64,000 bases of DNA from the NCBI GenBank assembly GCA_947579665.1, contig OX388346.1, positions 86,058,615 to 86,122,614 of the forward strand, in the 5' to 3' direction. Shown piece after piece: positions 45,896 to 57,595 of this stretch (the first letter of the stretch is position 1; the number at the start of each line of letters is the position of its first letter). This stretch comes from Sympetrum striolatum. Its lineage: Eukaryota; Arthropoda; Insecta; Odonata; Libellulidae. The notes beneath the pieces are model-generated. The model was not told the DNA's origin. It searched no databases and saw nothing but the letters and a program-made list of their open reading frames with translations. The translations under genes and the position numbers were made by a program.

Positions 45896-47635
45896 TATAA
45901 TTATTATTATTAATATCTAGGAGACCTTGGATCCAGACTTCACTTTGAATTCATGTTACTTTGAGTACAAATTTGGAATAGATGCAATCGGAAACGGAAG
46001 AGACCCTTGTAAGCACTTGACACTTTCAATTCATTACGCTCATTTTAACTCTTTCAGTATCCCTGAAACTCAACTAATGCAGTTGTCTAATCTCAATCGG
46101 GAAAATTAATGCAGCTCCGGTAACTGTTATAATAAATTAATACATTAATATATTTTGAGTAAAGGTGCATTTTAATTTCAAAACATGCTAGTTTTGTTTC
46201 AAATTAAAGTAAGAAACGAGAATGTGCGTCAGTAGACGTAAATCGAGCGAAAATTTCTATGTTGGGCCAAATATGGGTAAACGCATTTGCGGCTTCCCGA
46301 GACGATATTGGTATTCTTAATCGCCTTCTTCACCACCAAGCATCTGCAGATGGACTCTTCTTCCCTCCATTGAATGCCAGTAGCATACGTACTCATCACA
46401 GGAGATGGTCATAATATCCGGCCGTTTACCACTAAAAACACCGCACGTGTTCTGATGCTGTGGAAGACTAAATGGAGAGGAAAAATATTTGTCTCGCGCC
46501 AACATGCAACAATGTTTTAAAAGGAAAACATTATTACCTAAAGACCCTGCACGAGAAAAGACGTAATGAAGATTTTTAAGCTCAGAAAAATAGTATAATC
46601 TAAGATATGTCGAATAAAATTCTTGTATTAGACTATGTAACGTAAATGGAACGAATCATATACAAAAATTCTTATCAAATTTATGAAAATTCTCAACGAC
46701 ATGGACATTGGGATGGGTGGAGAAAATTGAACTGGTAATCGACTGCTCTGGACGTGGATGCGTAGTAAGTTTCCATGAAGGATGGCAGCGAATTCCGATT
46801 CCACCATATCGTATAATATTCTATGCTTGAAAATGATTCTATAATGAAGAAGCTAATTCATCAGAGACGGAAAAAGTAGTAGTCTCCCCTAAATGAAGCG
46901 ATGGTGTGAGAGAGAAAAATTTGGAATTCAGAAAAGCGATAGAGATCCACTATTAGATGACCCTAGGAATTCTACGTAGGATTATTATAGCTTGGAGTAT
47001 ATGACAGAGAAGCGGAGCCTACGGAAAATTCCTCATAACGTATAATCAGAGGTCTGTCGAAAGACATATACCAAATGATGATGACGAAGTAATACGAATG
47101 CGTTGTAAGCGCAAAGGAATTCGGCCTCGATACTTAAACGGAAGTGATTTTTTTATTGTTTCTAGACGGCATTATGAATAGTTTCACGATAATCTGAGAC
47201 CACTTTGCAATATAAAAGGTGCTTATATCTTAATAATATCGAATCTTTTCCTCACTATAGAATCTCGACTTGGTATACCTAGGGAAAACGTGAATAAAAC
47301 TCTTTGTGGTTGTCCACTCGGATTTTCCGAAGTTAGTGGAATATGTGTTATATTCCTCTCAACTTATGCCAAATACAGAGAAAGTAAAACACATTTAAGC
47401 TCAATCAGAAATCCATTAATTTCATGTTGTCATTATACCCAAAATAAGATCAAATTTTTTCTTCAAATCCGTTAATTCCTTAATAGCTTACAATAAACTT
47501 CCAATGAATTCATAATGCGGTTGCCATTGCAGATAAACCACAGTTGAGTTATCTCGTTTTCCTACTCTTTGTCATATATTTTGGCGGGATTAACGAATTT
47601 GGAGATAAAGAATTGGGATTCTTAGCTTCCTCTTG
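45896..47635. other. Gene-free AT-rich stretch
   Basis: (ATT)n-like sequence near 45892-45915. Frames at 45927-46109 (+), 46317-46505 (-) and 47290-47475 (+) are unrecognised. Confidence 0.45.
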
Positions 47636-48060
47636 TGGAAAAGCACTGAGGGAGTGGACGTCGTGAACCCATGACATGTGTATGCCCGAGCGCGCGGTGA
47701 AAGATCTTCCGCCCACGGAGAATCCTCGGTGTCCCCTCCAACTGCTCTACAACATACGGAAAGTCTAGACCCTGGTGCATGTCTGCAGAAGGCGATGACC
47801 TCTTCCACGGTCACTCCCGAGTCCAGTGCGACAGCCTTTTGTCATGGACCGCATGCATCCGGATGCATTTCTCCCACGAGGACGAATGCTGAGTCCGACA
47901 TGAGGTCACGCGCCGAAAGGCGTCTTCCCGCAAGCGAGGGCACCGTCGGGGGCAATTGAGGCCCGTCCGTGAGCGGCGAAGCACCGCCCAAAAGACGGAC
48001 GCCTTGGTTTTCCCGCGTTGGCCGACATGAATGAAAATCAAGGCGCGCTGCATGAAATGA
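47636..48060. promoter_or_regulatory. Strongly CpG-rich islet
   Basis: The densest CpG block of the window (GAGCGCGCGGTG, GTCACGCGCCGAAAGGCG, CCGTCGGGGGC). Antiparallel frames 47678-47959 (+, 93 codons), 47590-47814 (-) and 47811-48053 (-) overlap without any recognisable domain. Candidate regulatory element. An unknown exon cannot be excluded. Confidence 0.3.
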
Positions 48061-49478
48061 ATTGCTCGAGCTTCAAGGGATATGCGGAAGATTTTAACAA
48101 GAAATCTTCTCTAAGATTAGAGATTCCTAAAGTTCGCTTCCGCAAGATGAAGCGCCCAAGTGGCGGAACTGAAGAGGGTCGATAGCCCTTTTCAGAGACT
48201 TCTTCGGCCATTTACTAAAACGTTTGGGCCATATTAAAATTTATGAGGACGGATCATCCTGCCATGTCAACCGTAATATAACGTTCGTTCCCGTTTGTGT
48301 AGTATTTATCAAGACAGAATTTTCCATTGTCGTTATTCAAGTATCCAGTACATGATCGCCTTATTGAATATGGTTGGCATTCATGGAGAGAAAATAAACT
48401 TCTTTAATTTAATATCAACTGAAATATACATAGTACTTAACTATTATTTCTATGTATTGGAGATGTCGAGCTAGGTCTTCAAATAATTTTATTTGTCAAA
48501 CATATCGAACACCTTCAGTCTAAAAGTTTTCTTGAATGAGAATATTAAATTCTCGACTCCATAGAATACCTTCAAATAAAGAAACCTACACGTAGTAGTA
48601 GATAGCCATTGCGATCCACCAGCAGGAGTCATGGGATAGGGCCTACTGCTTTAGAATTCATTGAGTTCAGCCACATTTAAATCTTCCAACATTTCCCCTC
48701 CTAAATCCTGATGAAGTATCGCTCACTGATTTTTAGTAACATTTTATAACGAATCATACAACATCGCTTGCAGACTTTTTCTTTGCTCCTAATGATTTTT
48801 CTCTTCTTTTTCTGTTAAAAAAATAGTTTCTAATCAATTTAATCTCTTAACAAATCCGAGATTCTTCCTCCCGAGGGTAACTCCAAAATATTTTTTTGAA
48901 ACATCTATTATTAAGTTTCTTCCGCTGATACCGTATCAATATTCATCTGTTAGTTATTTTATTTCAATGAGCTAAACTTAAAATGAACAAACCATTTATG
49001 CCACAATTGTCATTTCATATATCTATCCTTATTCTTGGAATAGAGTATTCATCCTCTCTATTTTTTAGTATCTTGCGCATTCGTTGGTGTATACTAAAAC
49101 TGAATGAAATAGGATTATAATAAGTTATGGGTCCATCCAAATGATTTCATGTTACAATCTCTTCATCTGCAAACTATAAACTCAAAATATTACTTCACGA
49201 CCTTTAATTCTCCCTGTTTTCACTCAAAAATTACATTTCCTGTCTTGAATGCGCCTAAAACTGGTTACTAAACTGAATTCCAGGGTTTAGCATATCTAGG
49301 ATAGAGACCTTTTTTAAGTTTACCGAGTTGTAATGTTGAAAGAAATATGGCCAGTTGCACTTTTCCAAACAACATTTCAACGCCAGAATTTGCGAGATCA
49401 TCCTCGTTTTCAGAACAGAATCCAGAAATGACGAGTAAATTGTCAGAAGGAGTGACAATCGTGATTAAGATTCGCCAA
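48061..49478. other. Gene-free stretch
   Basis: AT-rich with nothing recognised. Frames at 49255-49458 and 49268-49507 (both minus) share one stretch in two frames and look accidental. Confidence 0.45.
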
Positions 49479-49930
49479 TACTTCCTGTCTCGGAAGCCGG
49501 GATCCAATAGGCACCCCTTTACTCCGAATTTCGTCTAAAATTCCGAAAGCACGAAGGAAACAAAACACTCTCTTTCCGCGCGGAGAAAACAACGAATCGG
49601 ATTAATTTAAAGCGCTCAAAGTGCGCCGCTCCGTGCTCTGAATTCAACCTCTGCCCTTTTCCTTCCTTCGCACGTCTTTCGGATGCATTTGGTCCAAACG
49701 TCGCTGCAACGAGTAAAACGGCGTGCTTCGAATGCACCTGAGGGACGCTGGCATTCATAATAAGAGGGAGATGACCGCTTTTAACTCTTTGGAGATGAAT
49801 GCATGTGCATCACGAAAGAGAGTTTTTGCACATCTCACGGAGGTGAAAGGACAACGATTCTCGACCACGAAAATAGTATTTCTGAGAACGCTTGCCTTAT
49901 GGCGGCGGAAGTAAAACGTCCGTTGGTCAT
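49479..49930. promoter_or_regulatory. CpG-rich islet
   Basis: CpG-richer DNA with TTTCCGCGCGGAGAAAAC (a CGCG-centred dyad near 49576) and ATGGCGGCGGAAG near 49901. Overlapping frames on both strands have no identifiable domain. Candidate non-coding regulatory DNA. Confidence 0.25.
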
Positions 49931-50965
49931 TCGGTCAGTCTTTGTCCAAAGGGAGGAACTTTGATTCGAGCTTATCTAGTTGTAGAGGAATTTCTGGCCA
50001 TTGCTTCTTAGAATAAATAAAATTATTCTGATTTCATAGATCTAAACTATTCATGTGTTTAGAAAACAGTTATAGTAAGCTTTAATATAAATATATCCAT
50101 TGTAAAATACATAATTAAATATTTTATAGCAAATTAGTATAATTTACAACTACACCACTTGTTTAGACATGTTCTCGATCAAATCTTAAAACGAGTCTTT
50201 TACGAAAAATTTGGTCATATCTCATGGAAAATTAAGTAGCTTAGATATTTAATATTGTTTCATTTTATGGGCAATTAAGAGTACTTGAATCAGTCAACAG
50301 TAGTGTAGTTATGTTTTCATTTCCATTTATCCGCAAGAAACGTTTCAACGACGCTCTTTATACCTCAGATAAATCGTGGAGAGATAAAATATTACAGACA
50401 CATTCATAATAGGTGGAGATCAATGACTAAGTTCCATGAAACAGTTGACTACATCCACAATGCATCCACAACTACATGAAACCTATCCCAATGAGATAAA
50501 AATAGTTTGTATCGCTCATTTTGAGATAAAATTGCAGTTCTATGACTTGTCTGAATATTTAAGTGCCGCATTGTTAATAAATAATCGTATTTAACTAATA
50601 AATAATTTAAGAAATTAAAGTAGCAAATAGGTCTTCTTTGGCAGAAAGAGGAAACAGAAATGTTAATAAATATAAGGAATAACGAGAGAAGGAAAACTCC
50701 CTCCATACTCTGGACTGATTAAAGATACTTCGTACTTCTATATAGTTGCGATTACTTGATACTCAATTGTAGTTACGGAATGTATATACTAGGAAGACCA
50801 TGGGCCCGTTCTCCATGTGCTTGAATGTAAATTCTCCATTCATTTGCTAGAAAAAGTAATGGTAATCCGTGCACTGTAACTCGTAAGCTCCCGCAAACGG
50901 CAAGCGATCATTACACTGAATTCATTGATTATAAACTTGCTTTAGCGAAGGAGAGCCACGCAAGG
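49931..50965. other. Gene-free AT-rich stretch
   Basis: The frame 50449-50706 (-) is unrecognised. Nothing else visible. Confidence 0.5.
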
Positions 50966-51330
50966 GGAATTATTAGATACCCGTTCACGAGGAGTGTTCA
51001 TCTTTCATTTGCCACCGAAGCAGTTTGGCGGAGAAGACGCCCCTTCCGGGGCACGCGTGTCTCCCCTCAGGAAACGATCCTCAAAGAACCGCCGACGCCC
51101 TCCACCTCCAACAATGGTCACCCCGCAACAATGGCGACTCCCTCCTCCCAGTAGCCCCCGAGGGCAGAGCGCGGGTGTGGTCCGCTATCGGATGGACACA
51201 ACAATGAGGGGCTGGAAGACTTGGAACGTCACTGGGCACTGCGCTAAATCGAAAAGTGCTTCATCTATCTCCAATATTTCACTTTTTCTCGCAAGAGGCG
51301 CCGCGGAAAATAACGGAGTGTCGAATTAGC
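50966..51330. promoter_or_regulatory. CpG-rich islet with proline-codon-rich frame
   Basis: GC-rich sequence. The plus-strand frame 50994-51329 (111 codons) has a Pro/Arg-rich segment from CCTCCACCTCC-type sequence but no domain. It shares the DNA with another plus frame (51025-51207). Accidental ORF or regulatory DNA is more likely than an exon. Confidence 0.25.
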
Positions 51331-54300
51331 GCTGTTTCGCTGTCCACTTCTATCGCATTTAAATATTGCTTGGGAGGGAGGACCATTCATAGGATTATAA
51401 TACGATTTAAATGGATGTTTTGCTTCGTTTCATTTCTGTTTCCTTGCCTTTTCCACTTTCCTGCTCTTACTTTAAGCTTTTATCTCACAATCTAAACAGA
51501 AATTTTTCATTATCCTGTGACTATATATGATTAATTATACTTGCTAAGAGTAAAATTAACTAGTAGAACTTACAAGTGAGATAATTCCCACATTTGAGCT
51601 ATATGGCTAGCTATTCTAAGTAGTATTTATCCTAATTATCTTCAGAAAAACATGCAATCATCCCTTTGTAAATACATGTGTCAGCAGAGAATTCAGTGAT
51701 TTCATTATTAGAATTAATAATGCATTTAACATTATGAATAGACAATAAACCAGGTGGAATGTTTAGGTAAAATTCAAATGTTATGGTCTATTACTACAAT
51801 GATACTACATTATCAAAATGATATTACAATTACAACGAACTATTCACCAACAAACATTAGACTCGCTAACCCATTCTTGCAGAGAATCACTTTTTCAACT
51901 ATAGATGTCATGTATTAATTTTAAACTGAGTCATCTACAGGTATTTCGAGGCATAACTTCTAGAAAAGCAAAGGAAATAAATTTTAAGCTTCACAGGAGA
52001 TGGAGGATTTCAATAACTTGAGAAATATAAAATACGCATTATGTTCTAAAATACAGACAATTAAGAAATAACATCCATGCATATCACAACCACTAATCGC
52101 TTACCTAAAATGATTACGATCAAAAATCATCATCATAAGAATGCAAGTTTACAGTAGGAACTAATTGTACAACATAGTAGAGCACATGTAGTATGACTAT
52201 GTGTGTTATTATGATGGAATTCCGCCAAGTGAAGGCCGAAACCATCCATCGTGATCATCAGCTGAAACTCGTGACTTCCCAATAGTTCCGTGAAACATGG
52301 GTAACATATGTTGAAGAGGGACTCATTTTTCACTTTCTCTACATCGAATCAACAGAATTACATCTTCCTTCATATCCAGAGTTCAAGTGAATTCAGTCAC
52401 TCAATTATCATTGTCGCATTCTAGACGAGTGTAACGTTGAAAAATGTTAATATAGGTTACGCAAAATTTCAGCGATTCAAACTATTCAATTTTTCATGAA
52501 GCATTCAGAGACTGAAATTCATAGTGGCTAACTCAATGAGTGAGAATCCACAATTCATCGCTGATTTTCCAAAAAACTGAATTTTCGGCTTCCTACTCTT
52601 TCCATAGCCTAGAAGGCACTTCTTAATTGAACTATCTGATTTTAGCAAACCTCAAATATAGCTTTATACTTTTTATCATAGGGAGCCAGGGGTCTTTAAA
52701 TATTATTCCACGACAAGGGATCTGATTTTTCCTGAAATAAGGTAAAAACAGGAGCGAAGATTCCAGGAAATCTTTACTTGAGGAGGTTGTCGAATGCTAA
52801 GATGAAGATAAGACAGAGTCGTGAGGCGGATGTTGAGAAGGAAAGGGAATTAGAGATAAAAGGAAGAGGAAGTGTTGGGGAGATAAAGCGATGATTTTTC
52901 ACAAAAAAAATCGAGGGAAGAAAAGAGACGGTATGACACATCAGAATGGCTAGCACATGGAGTGCGGGAATAAATAACGTAGGTAAACGAAGAATTAATG
53001 CATAAAATGAATGTGACGTCCAATAAGACATCCAGACAAATTCGAAGACAAAACTGGTGTTGTAGGAAACGTATACTGATAGAATTGTTCATCCCAAAAC
53101 AATAGTATTATAAGAGTTTACATGGCATAAAGTTTGAATGGATCAAAATCCGTGGTATTTAGCTGTCTTTTAGAGAATTGCAATGCTGCAATTGGTGAGA
53201 TAATTATGAAATTCAGTTTTTTCGTCAACAGTAATTCCATAATTAAATATTTCGCGACAGATGCTGTTAGTATCCGAAATATGGAGCTAAAGTAATTACC
53301 GAAAGCTAACAAAGCGTTTCACCAATCAAGCTTAAGGTCTGCCATAACAATTTGAGACGTGCTCCTCAGTAAATCGAAGGTTCCCGTGGAAATTCAATCC
53401 ACTTATCGCTTTGGAGAGAAAAAAAGCTGGAAATGAACAAGAATGCCGAGAAAGGTCACACAGAAATTTAATTTAACACTGATTAACTATGAAGAAAGCT
53501 TCGACAACATGCCAGCGGAGAATCCTTAGTAAGCAGCTTTAATACGCATGTAAAAAATACATTTGCAATTTTCAATTGCCAAACATTCATAGCATAAATT
53601 GACTGACCAAAGGAAAGGATGGTATAGAGATAAAAATGTAAGGCTTTTAATGTGGAAATGATATCTCTGATGGGCAAGGATAAATAAGAGAAAGAGCTTC
53701 GACGGAATATCCCATATTACCTGTTTTCTGTTGATATAACCTAAGCAAAGTACATTGTTAAGAATTTTTCAAACAGAACGACGTGAATGGTGAAAATCAC
53801 TATGGTTGACACAGTCAATGTCCATCATAGAATAATATATATCTCCAATCGTACACAAAAGTATTTGGGAGTCATTTTGGCTTCCTAACTTTAGTTTTCT
53901 GAGCTTATTAGAATTTTTTCTTTCCGTGCAATAATATTAATTGGTTCAAGTTTTTACTTCCTAGATTTATTTGAACCCTTAACCTAGAGAACGTTTAACT
54001 TTTGCTTTCTCCTACCCATCATTGAATACCACCTCCCCATTTGGACAACTGCTGCTAATAGTAATATTTATCTATAGGAAAAAAGTAGCTATAAACTGGT
54101 TGCTCTCCGTTATCGCAATTCACAGTTCTATAACCTTAAACTTGATACTCTCTGTAGTTCCCTAAGAATGCCTTATCATTTCATTTTTTACACCCTCATG
54201 TAAACGAAAGTATCCTGTATTATTCCTATAAATACTCGAAAATACTGATAACAGAGCCTACTTATTCTGATGCGAGAGGTATTTTTCAATGAAATTCTAT

Positions 54301-54955
54301 TGAGTTAAAACTAAATGTAAGGACATAATATACCTTTCAAAAATGAAAATTCTTATACAATGGTATAAATTTAATAAACCTTAAATTCTTACAACCTTAA
54401 GGTAATAATTTTATAATTGCTTAATTTTCGTAAGATATGTAAGATAACGTTTATATATGCGTAATATAATAATAAAATTTCGCATTATTTGCAATTTGTA
54501 GGAGATTATTGAGTACTTATTAAAATACTGCACCAATGACTGATCTACATCGATTAATATCACAGAGTAAGTATTAATAAAACTGTAATATAACATCTGA
54601 GATAAATTTTTCGAACAAAAAGCAGTACATGAGACAATACATTTAATGTTTTAATTATATTAATTACATGCATTTCTAAGCGCCTGCATATGAAATGAAT
54701 AACGGTTTGCACCTGAGGGATAAAATATATCCTCAAAGATAAGAAAACTCGTTCGCTTCTCTGTGAAAAATTAAAAGTAATAGTTCTACAAGAATTATTT
54801 GATTTTACAGCCTGTATTCATCATCAATCTTACTGAGTCACGTTACATCTTACTTTAAAGTTTGGAAAGCGTAAAGAACTTAGAGACTTTCGTGTAATGC
54901 AACAGTCCCTTAATCGAGCAGAAAGCGAGTAAAATTTACCACCCCATCAAAACTA
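51331..54955. other. Gene-free AT-rich stretch
   Basis: Contains GGCCGAAACCATCC near 52231-52244, a weak relative of the hammerhead-like second half with no good upstream box. Frames at 52133-52333, 52774-53031, 52850-53092, 53118-53312, 53483-53677 and 54411-54596 (all minus) are unrecognised. Confidence 0.45.
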
Positions 54956-55560
54956 AGCGCTGATAATGTTTGCTTTAGTGCGGAAAACGACTCATGAAAA
55001 CGTTTAATGCGAGAGATAAGTAGCTCGATTTTTTACCTCGCCCACTCGTTACGGCAGAGATAATCTTGGCAAACACCTGTTGTCCCTTAAAAATCACTCA
55101 TGCGTTTTGACGAGTCGAAAAGAAATCATTTACGCGAATGTTTTTTTCATCCGCGCCTATTAAAAGCAACTGCGTCGGTGGACGGGGCACGGGAACGGAA
55201 AACAATTGAGCGATCACTGCGTGAAAGCACGATATCGATCGAGAGTTATCGAATCGTCCTTTCGAATATCGATAGTCGCATTGTGGGATCCTCTATCGTA
55301 ATTATCGGGCGTGATTGACTCGTATGGAGGAAGTCGGGGGAGGTCGGCACCTGGCATCATCGGGAAAGAGAAAATTGGGCAGCCAAGAGTGACCGGAATC
55401 TATTTTGGTCTCTTCAAGACCGTCATCGCCACAGCCAATCGCCGACTGGAACGAGAGAGCACACGGCGATATTCTTTTTTTTCCTTCGATTATTTCTGCT
55501 GAGAAACAACAAGACAGAAGGCGGTAATAGCGCGGGTTACTTAACCTTCGCCCTATGGCC
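54956..55560. promoter_or_regulatory. CpG-rich islet with repeated ATCGAT sites
   Basis: CpG-dense sequence. GATATCGATCGAGAG (55230), AATATCGATAG (55266) and ATCGAATCG (55247) cluster within 45 bp. ATCGATA resembles the DREF/BEAF-type element of flies. Antiparallel frames 55100-55318 (+) and 55302-55649 (-) have no known domain. Candidate promoter, insulator or enhancer. Confidence 0.3.
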
Positions 55561-56025
55561 GTGCCAAAATGGTTATTCAAGCAGTTCATCCACTTACGCC
55601 TTGGCACTACTGGGGATGAGTGATTATCTGTTTCACTAATAATCTGCAAGTCTAAGTAATTGCGAAGTAAACTACAGGTGCTTCTACGCAGGTATAGATA
55701 CTACATAGTATCTCTGGTTCCTCTTTTGTCTTAATAATCTCCAAAGTTTGTGATTTCAAGAAATGGATATTAATTTGGATATATTTTTCCCGATAAATAT
55801 ATCAAGATGGGTACGAAATAATATGAGAAAATTAAAGAAAAATTACTCTTCTAAATGTAACGTCTTCAATTGAAAGGATCTCAATCCCATATACGCATTT
55901 TTAACTTAAGGCTCTTAATAATAATAATTAATCTTCAAATATGTGGTTGACATTGCAGAATATTGAAATTTGTACATAAAATCAGACATTGCAAGTGCTA
56001 TCAATAAAAACAGATCATAAACCAA
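55561..56025. other. Gene-free AT-rich stretch
   Basis: Nothing recognised. Confidence 0.45.
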
Positions 56026-56029
56026 TGAA

Positions 56030-56690
56030 GTACGTTAGATAGGGTTCAGCTTAGTACAGTCTTTTCCAAAGTAGTTATTATCGAGATGTTTCCATCTCAT
56101 TCAACGTGTCCGTCAGTTCTGAAGGAATTCTTGGAGCTGGTTTTACTAAATTTCCTTCGGGATAGCTTCCAGCTCCTCTACAACAGTTAATGATAAACTA
56201 AAACACTTTCGGGATCGTATTTGGAACCAGTCTCTGACCTACAACTTTGGAATTGCGGTATGCAAAGTCATGCTCCGCTACCAGATACTGAAGCCAACGA
56301 CACGCGTCAACCATCATCTGTTCAAGCGTCAGCAAACTTGGCGCCACCTGGCACGGACGAATCTCACGAGGAAGCGATGATGTAGAATGGTGGATGATGA
56401 ACTGCAATGGGAAATCTGCAACATGTCTGCCAGTCTGCAGGCGTTGATGTTTCTGAGCAATGATAGCAGTTCTGTGGTTTCGTCAACTCCGAGGGCTGGA
56501 AGCGTTCTGTTCTGATTCATTATCGAAACATGGCCCTCCTTAAATTACTTCAACAACCTAACTGCGCTTGATTGGGGCAGAGAAGCAAACGGAGGCAATG
56601 CTGCTCAGAATTCTACCGATAGATATAAGACTTCAGTTGTTTATCATGAAGCAACTTCATCATTTGTAGGTGGCATGCATGTTTAGCTGT
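56030..56690 (-). pseudogene. Mariner-like transposase pseudogene
   Basis: On the minus strand around 56560-56330 the translation gives FKEGHVSIMNQNR, DETTELLSLLRN, then CRLADMLQISHCSSSSTILH, HRFLVRFVRARW. After a frameshift, at 56345-56200, it gives LLTLEQMMVDACRWLQYL. This follows the mariner order: F-K-E-G-R, D-E-x-x-x-x-V-x-x-L, the second helix-turn-helix (A-x-x-L-x-I-S-x-G-S-x-x-x-I-L-H), then R-A-R-W-V-P-x-x-L-T-x-E-Q. Weak C-terminal remnants (MRWKHLDNNYF, about 56100) suggest that the catalytic DDD core was lost by internal deletion. Several stops and frameshifts are present. No terminal inverted repeats were found. Confidence 0.7.
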
Positions 56691-57046
56691 ATAAGGAATC
56701 ACGCACACGCGAATCCGATTTGTCCACCGATCAAGAGAAAAGTTCTCTTGCCATACACATTGCGTAAATATACAAAATACAAAATAATCCATCCCAATTT
56801 TTTATTGATTTTCTAAAAATTGTTATATTATTTTCTAAGAGTACCCTGAAATGACTTTATTATTCATGATTGTTTAAATGTCTGAGCTATGATGAGATGA
56901 TTAAGCTCAACGCGCAAGCATTACTTACTATATTCACGTACATTATCGATAATCCCATCTATAACCCATTTTGTCAATAATGATTTTTTCTTCAGGTGCA
57001 CGCTCTTTAAGTCAATAAAATAAATAATCGATTAACCAATATATTG
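56691..57046. other. Short gene-free stretch
   Basis: AT-rich; nothing recognised. Confidence 0.4.
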
Positions 57047-57158
57047 CAGAATGAAAACACTTCGTACTTTTCCACAGAAAATTTATTTTGCGACCGGTTT
57101 CATATATGAAACGCAAAATAAATTTTCTGTGGAAGAGTAGGAAGTGTTTTCTTTCTAC
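57047..57158. mobile_element. Palindromic element (about 112 bp) with remnant GAAACCGGTC
   Basis: The arms are inverted copies over about 47 bp with few mismatches. TCCACAGAAAATTTATTTTG is mirrored by CAAAATAAATTTTCTGTGGA, and the outer parts GAAAACACTTC and GAAGTGTTTTC match too. At the centre, the minus strand carries GAAACCGGTCGC (57102-57091 region). The plus-strand arm has GAAACGC with CCGGT deleted. The CTGATGA box and stem II are lost. It is the same class of element as at 27.3 kb, further decayed. No ORF. Confidence 0.65.
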
Positions 57159-57249
57159 AAATGGCTTTCCACGAAGTCACACCTTCTCATATCGATTAAG
57201 CAATACATTGTTTAACTTTATTAAGGTCTTTATTAAAGGCGAGATTGAG

Positions 57250-57595
57250 ACTGAAAAGTATCCTCTTCCATCTAACATTTCGTCAATGATATTATGTCCA
57301 TAAAAACTTGTGTTTATGTGAATAAAAATGGAGAGGAAAACTTTAGAAGGAGTGGAAGTAAAAAAAAACCTAAGGTGATATGTTAGGAAAAAATATCCAC
57401 AGCAGGAAAACACCCACAGAGAAGGGGAGTGTGAAAAATCTGCGCGAACCTACTGATAGTACAAGCTAAAAGATGTTAAAGAAAGCTGTGTATAACATGG
57501 AGATTACAAAAGCAAAAGTACTATAACTAAATTACAAATTAATAATAAAATAAAATCAGAAACAGGAAAAACTACAATATTAAACCATGAGGAAA
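57250..57595. repeat. Interspersed repeat family A, copy 3
   Basis: Shares with the 34.8-kb copy, in order: CTTCCATCT, TTTCGTCAATGATATTA (57277-57293), AGAAGGAGTGGA, AAACCTAAGGTGATA, GCAGGAAAACACCCAC (57402-57417), GGAGTGTGAAAAATCTGCGC, GAACCTACTGATAGTA, AAGCTAAAAG, and a terminal AT-rich tail. It is the longest copy. No translated frame is conserved clearly among the three copies, which favours a SINE or UTR-type repeat. It begins right after the 57.05-kb palindrome and may be linked to it. Confidence 0.7.

Noticed and set aside
46681..47100. LINE 3' end with ATGATGATGACG tail
   Set aside because: No convincing RT block; a short ATG run alone is weak evidence.
47340..47395. Second copy of the 63.4-kb element (AAATACAGAGAAAGTA resembles AGTATAGAGAAAGTA)
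   Set aside because: Similarity is limited to about 15 bases and none of the downstream landmarks follow.
47590..48053. ORFs of 74-93 codons in the densest CpG islet
   Set aside because: Three antiparallel overlapping frames, none with known motifs.
52231..52244. GGCCGAAACCATCC as a hammerhead-like motif
   Set aside because: GAAA-CCA-U-C fits, but the upstream TATGATGG does not align as a CTGANGA box and no stem II or stem I can be drawn well.
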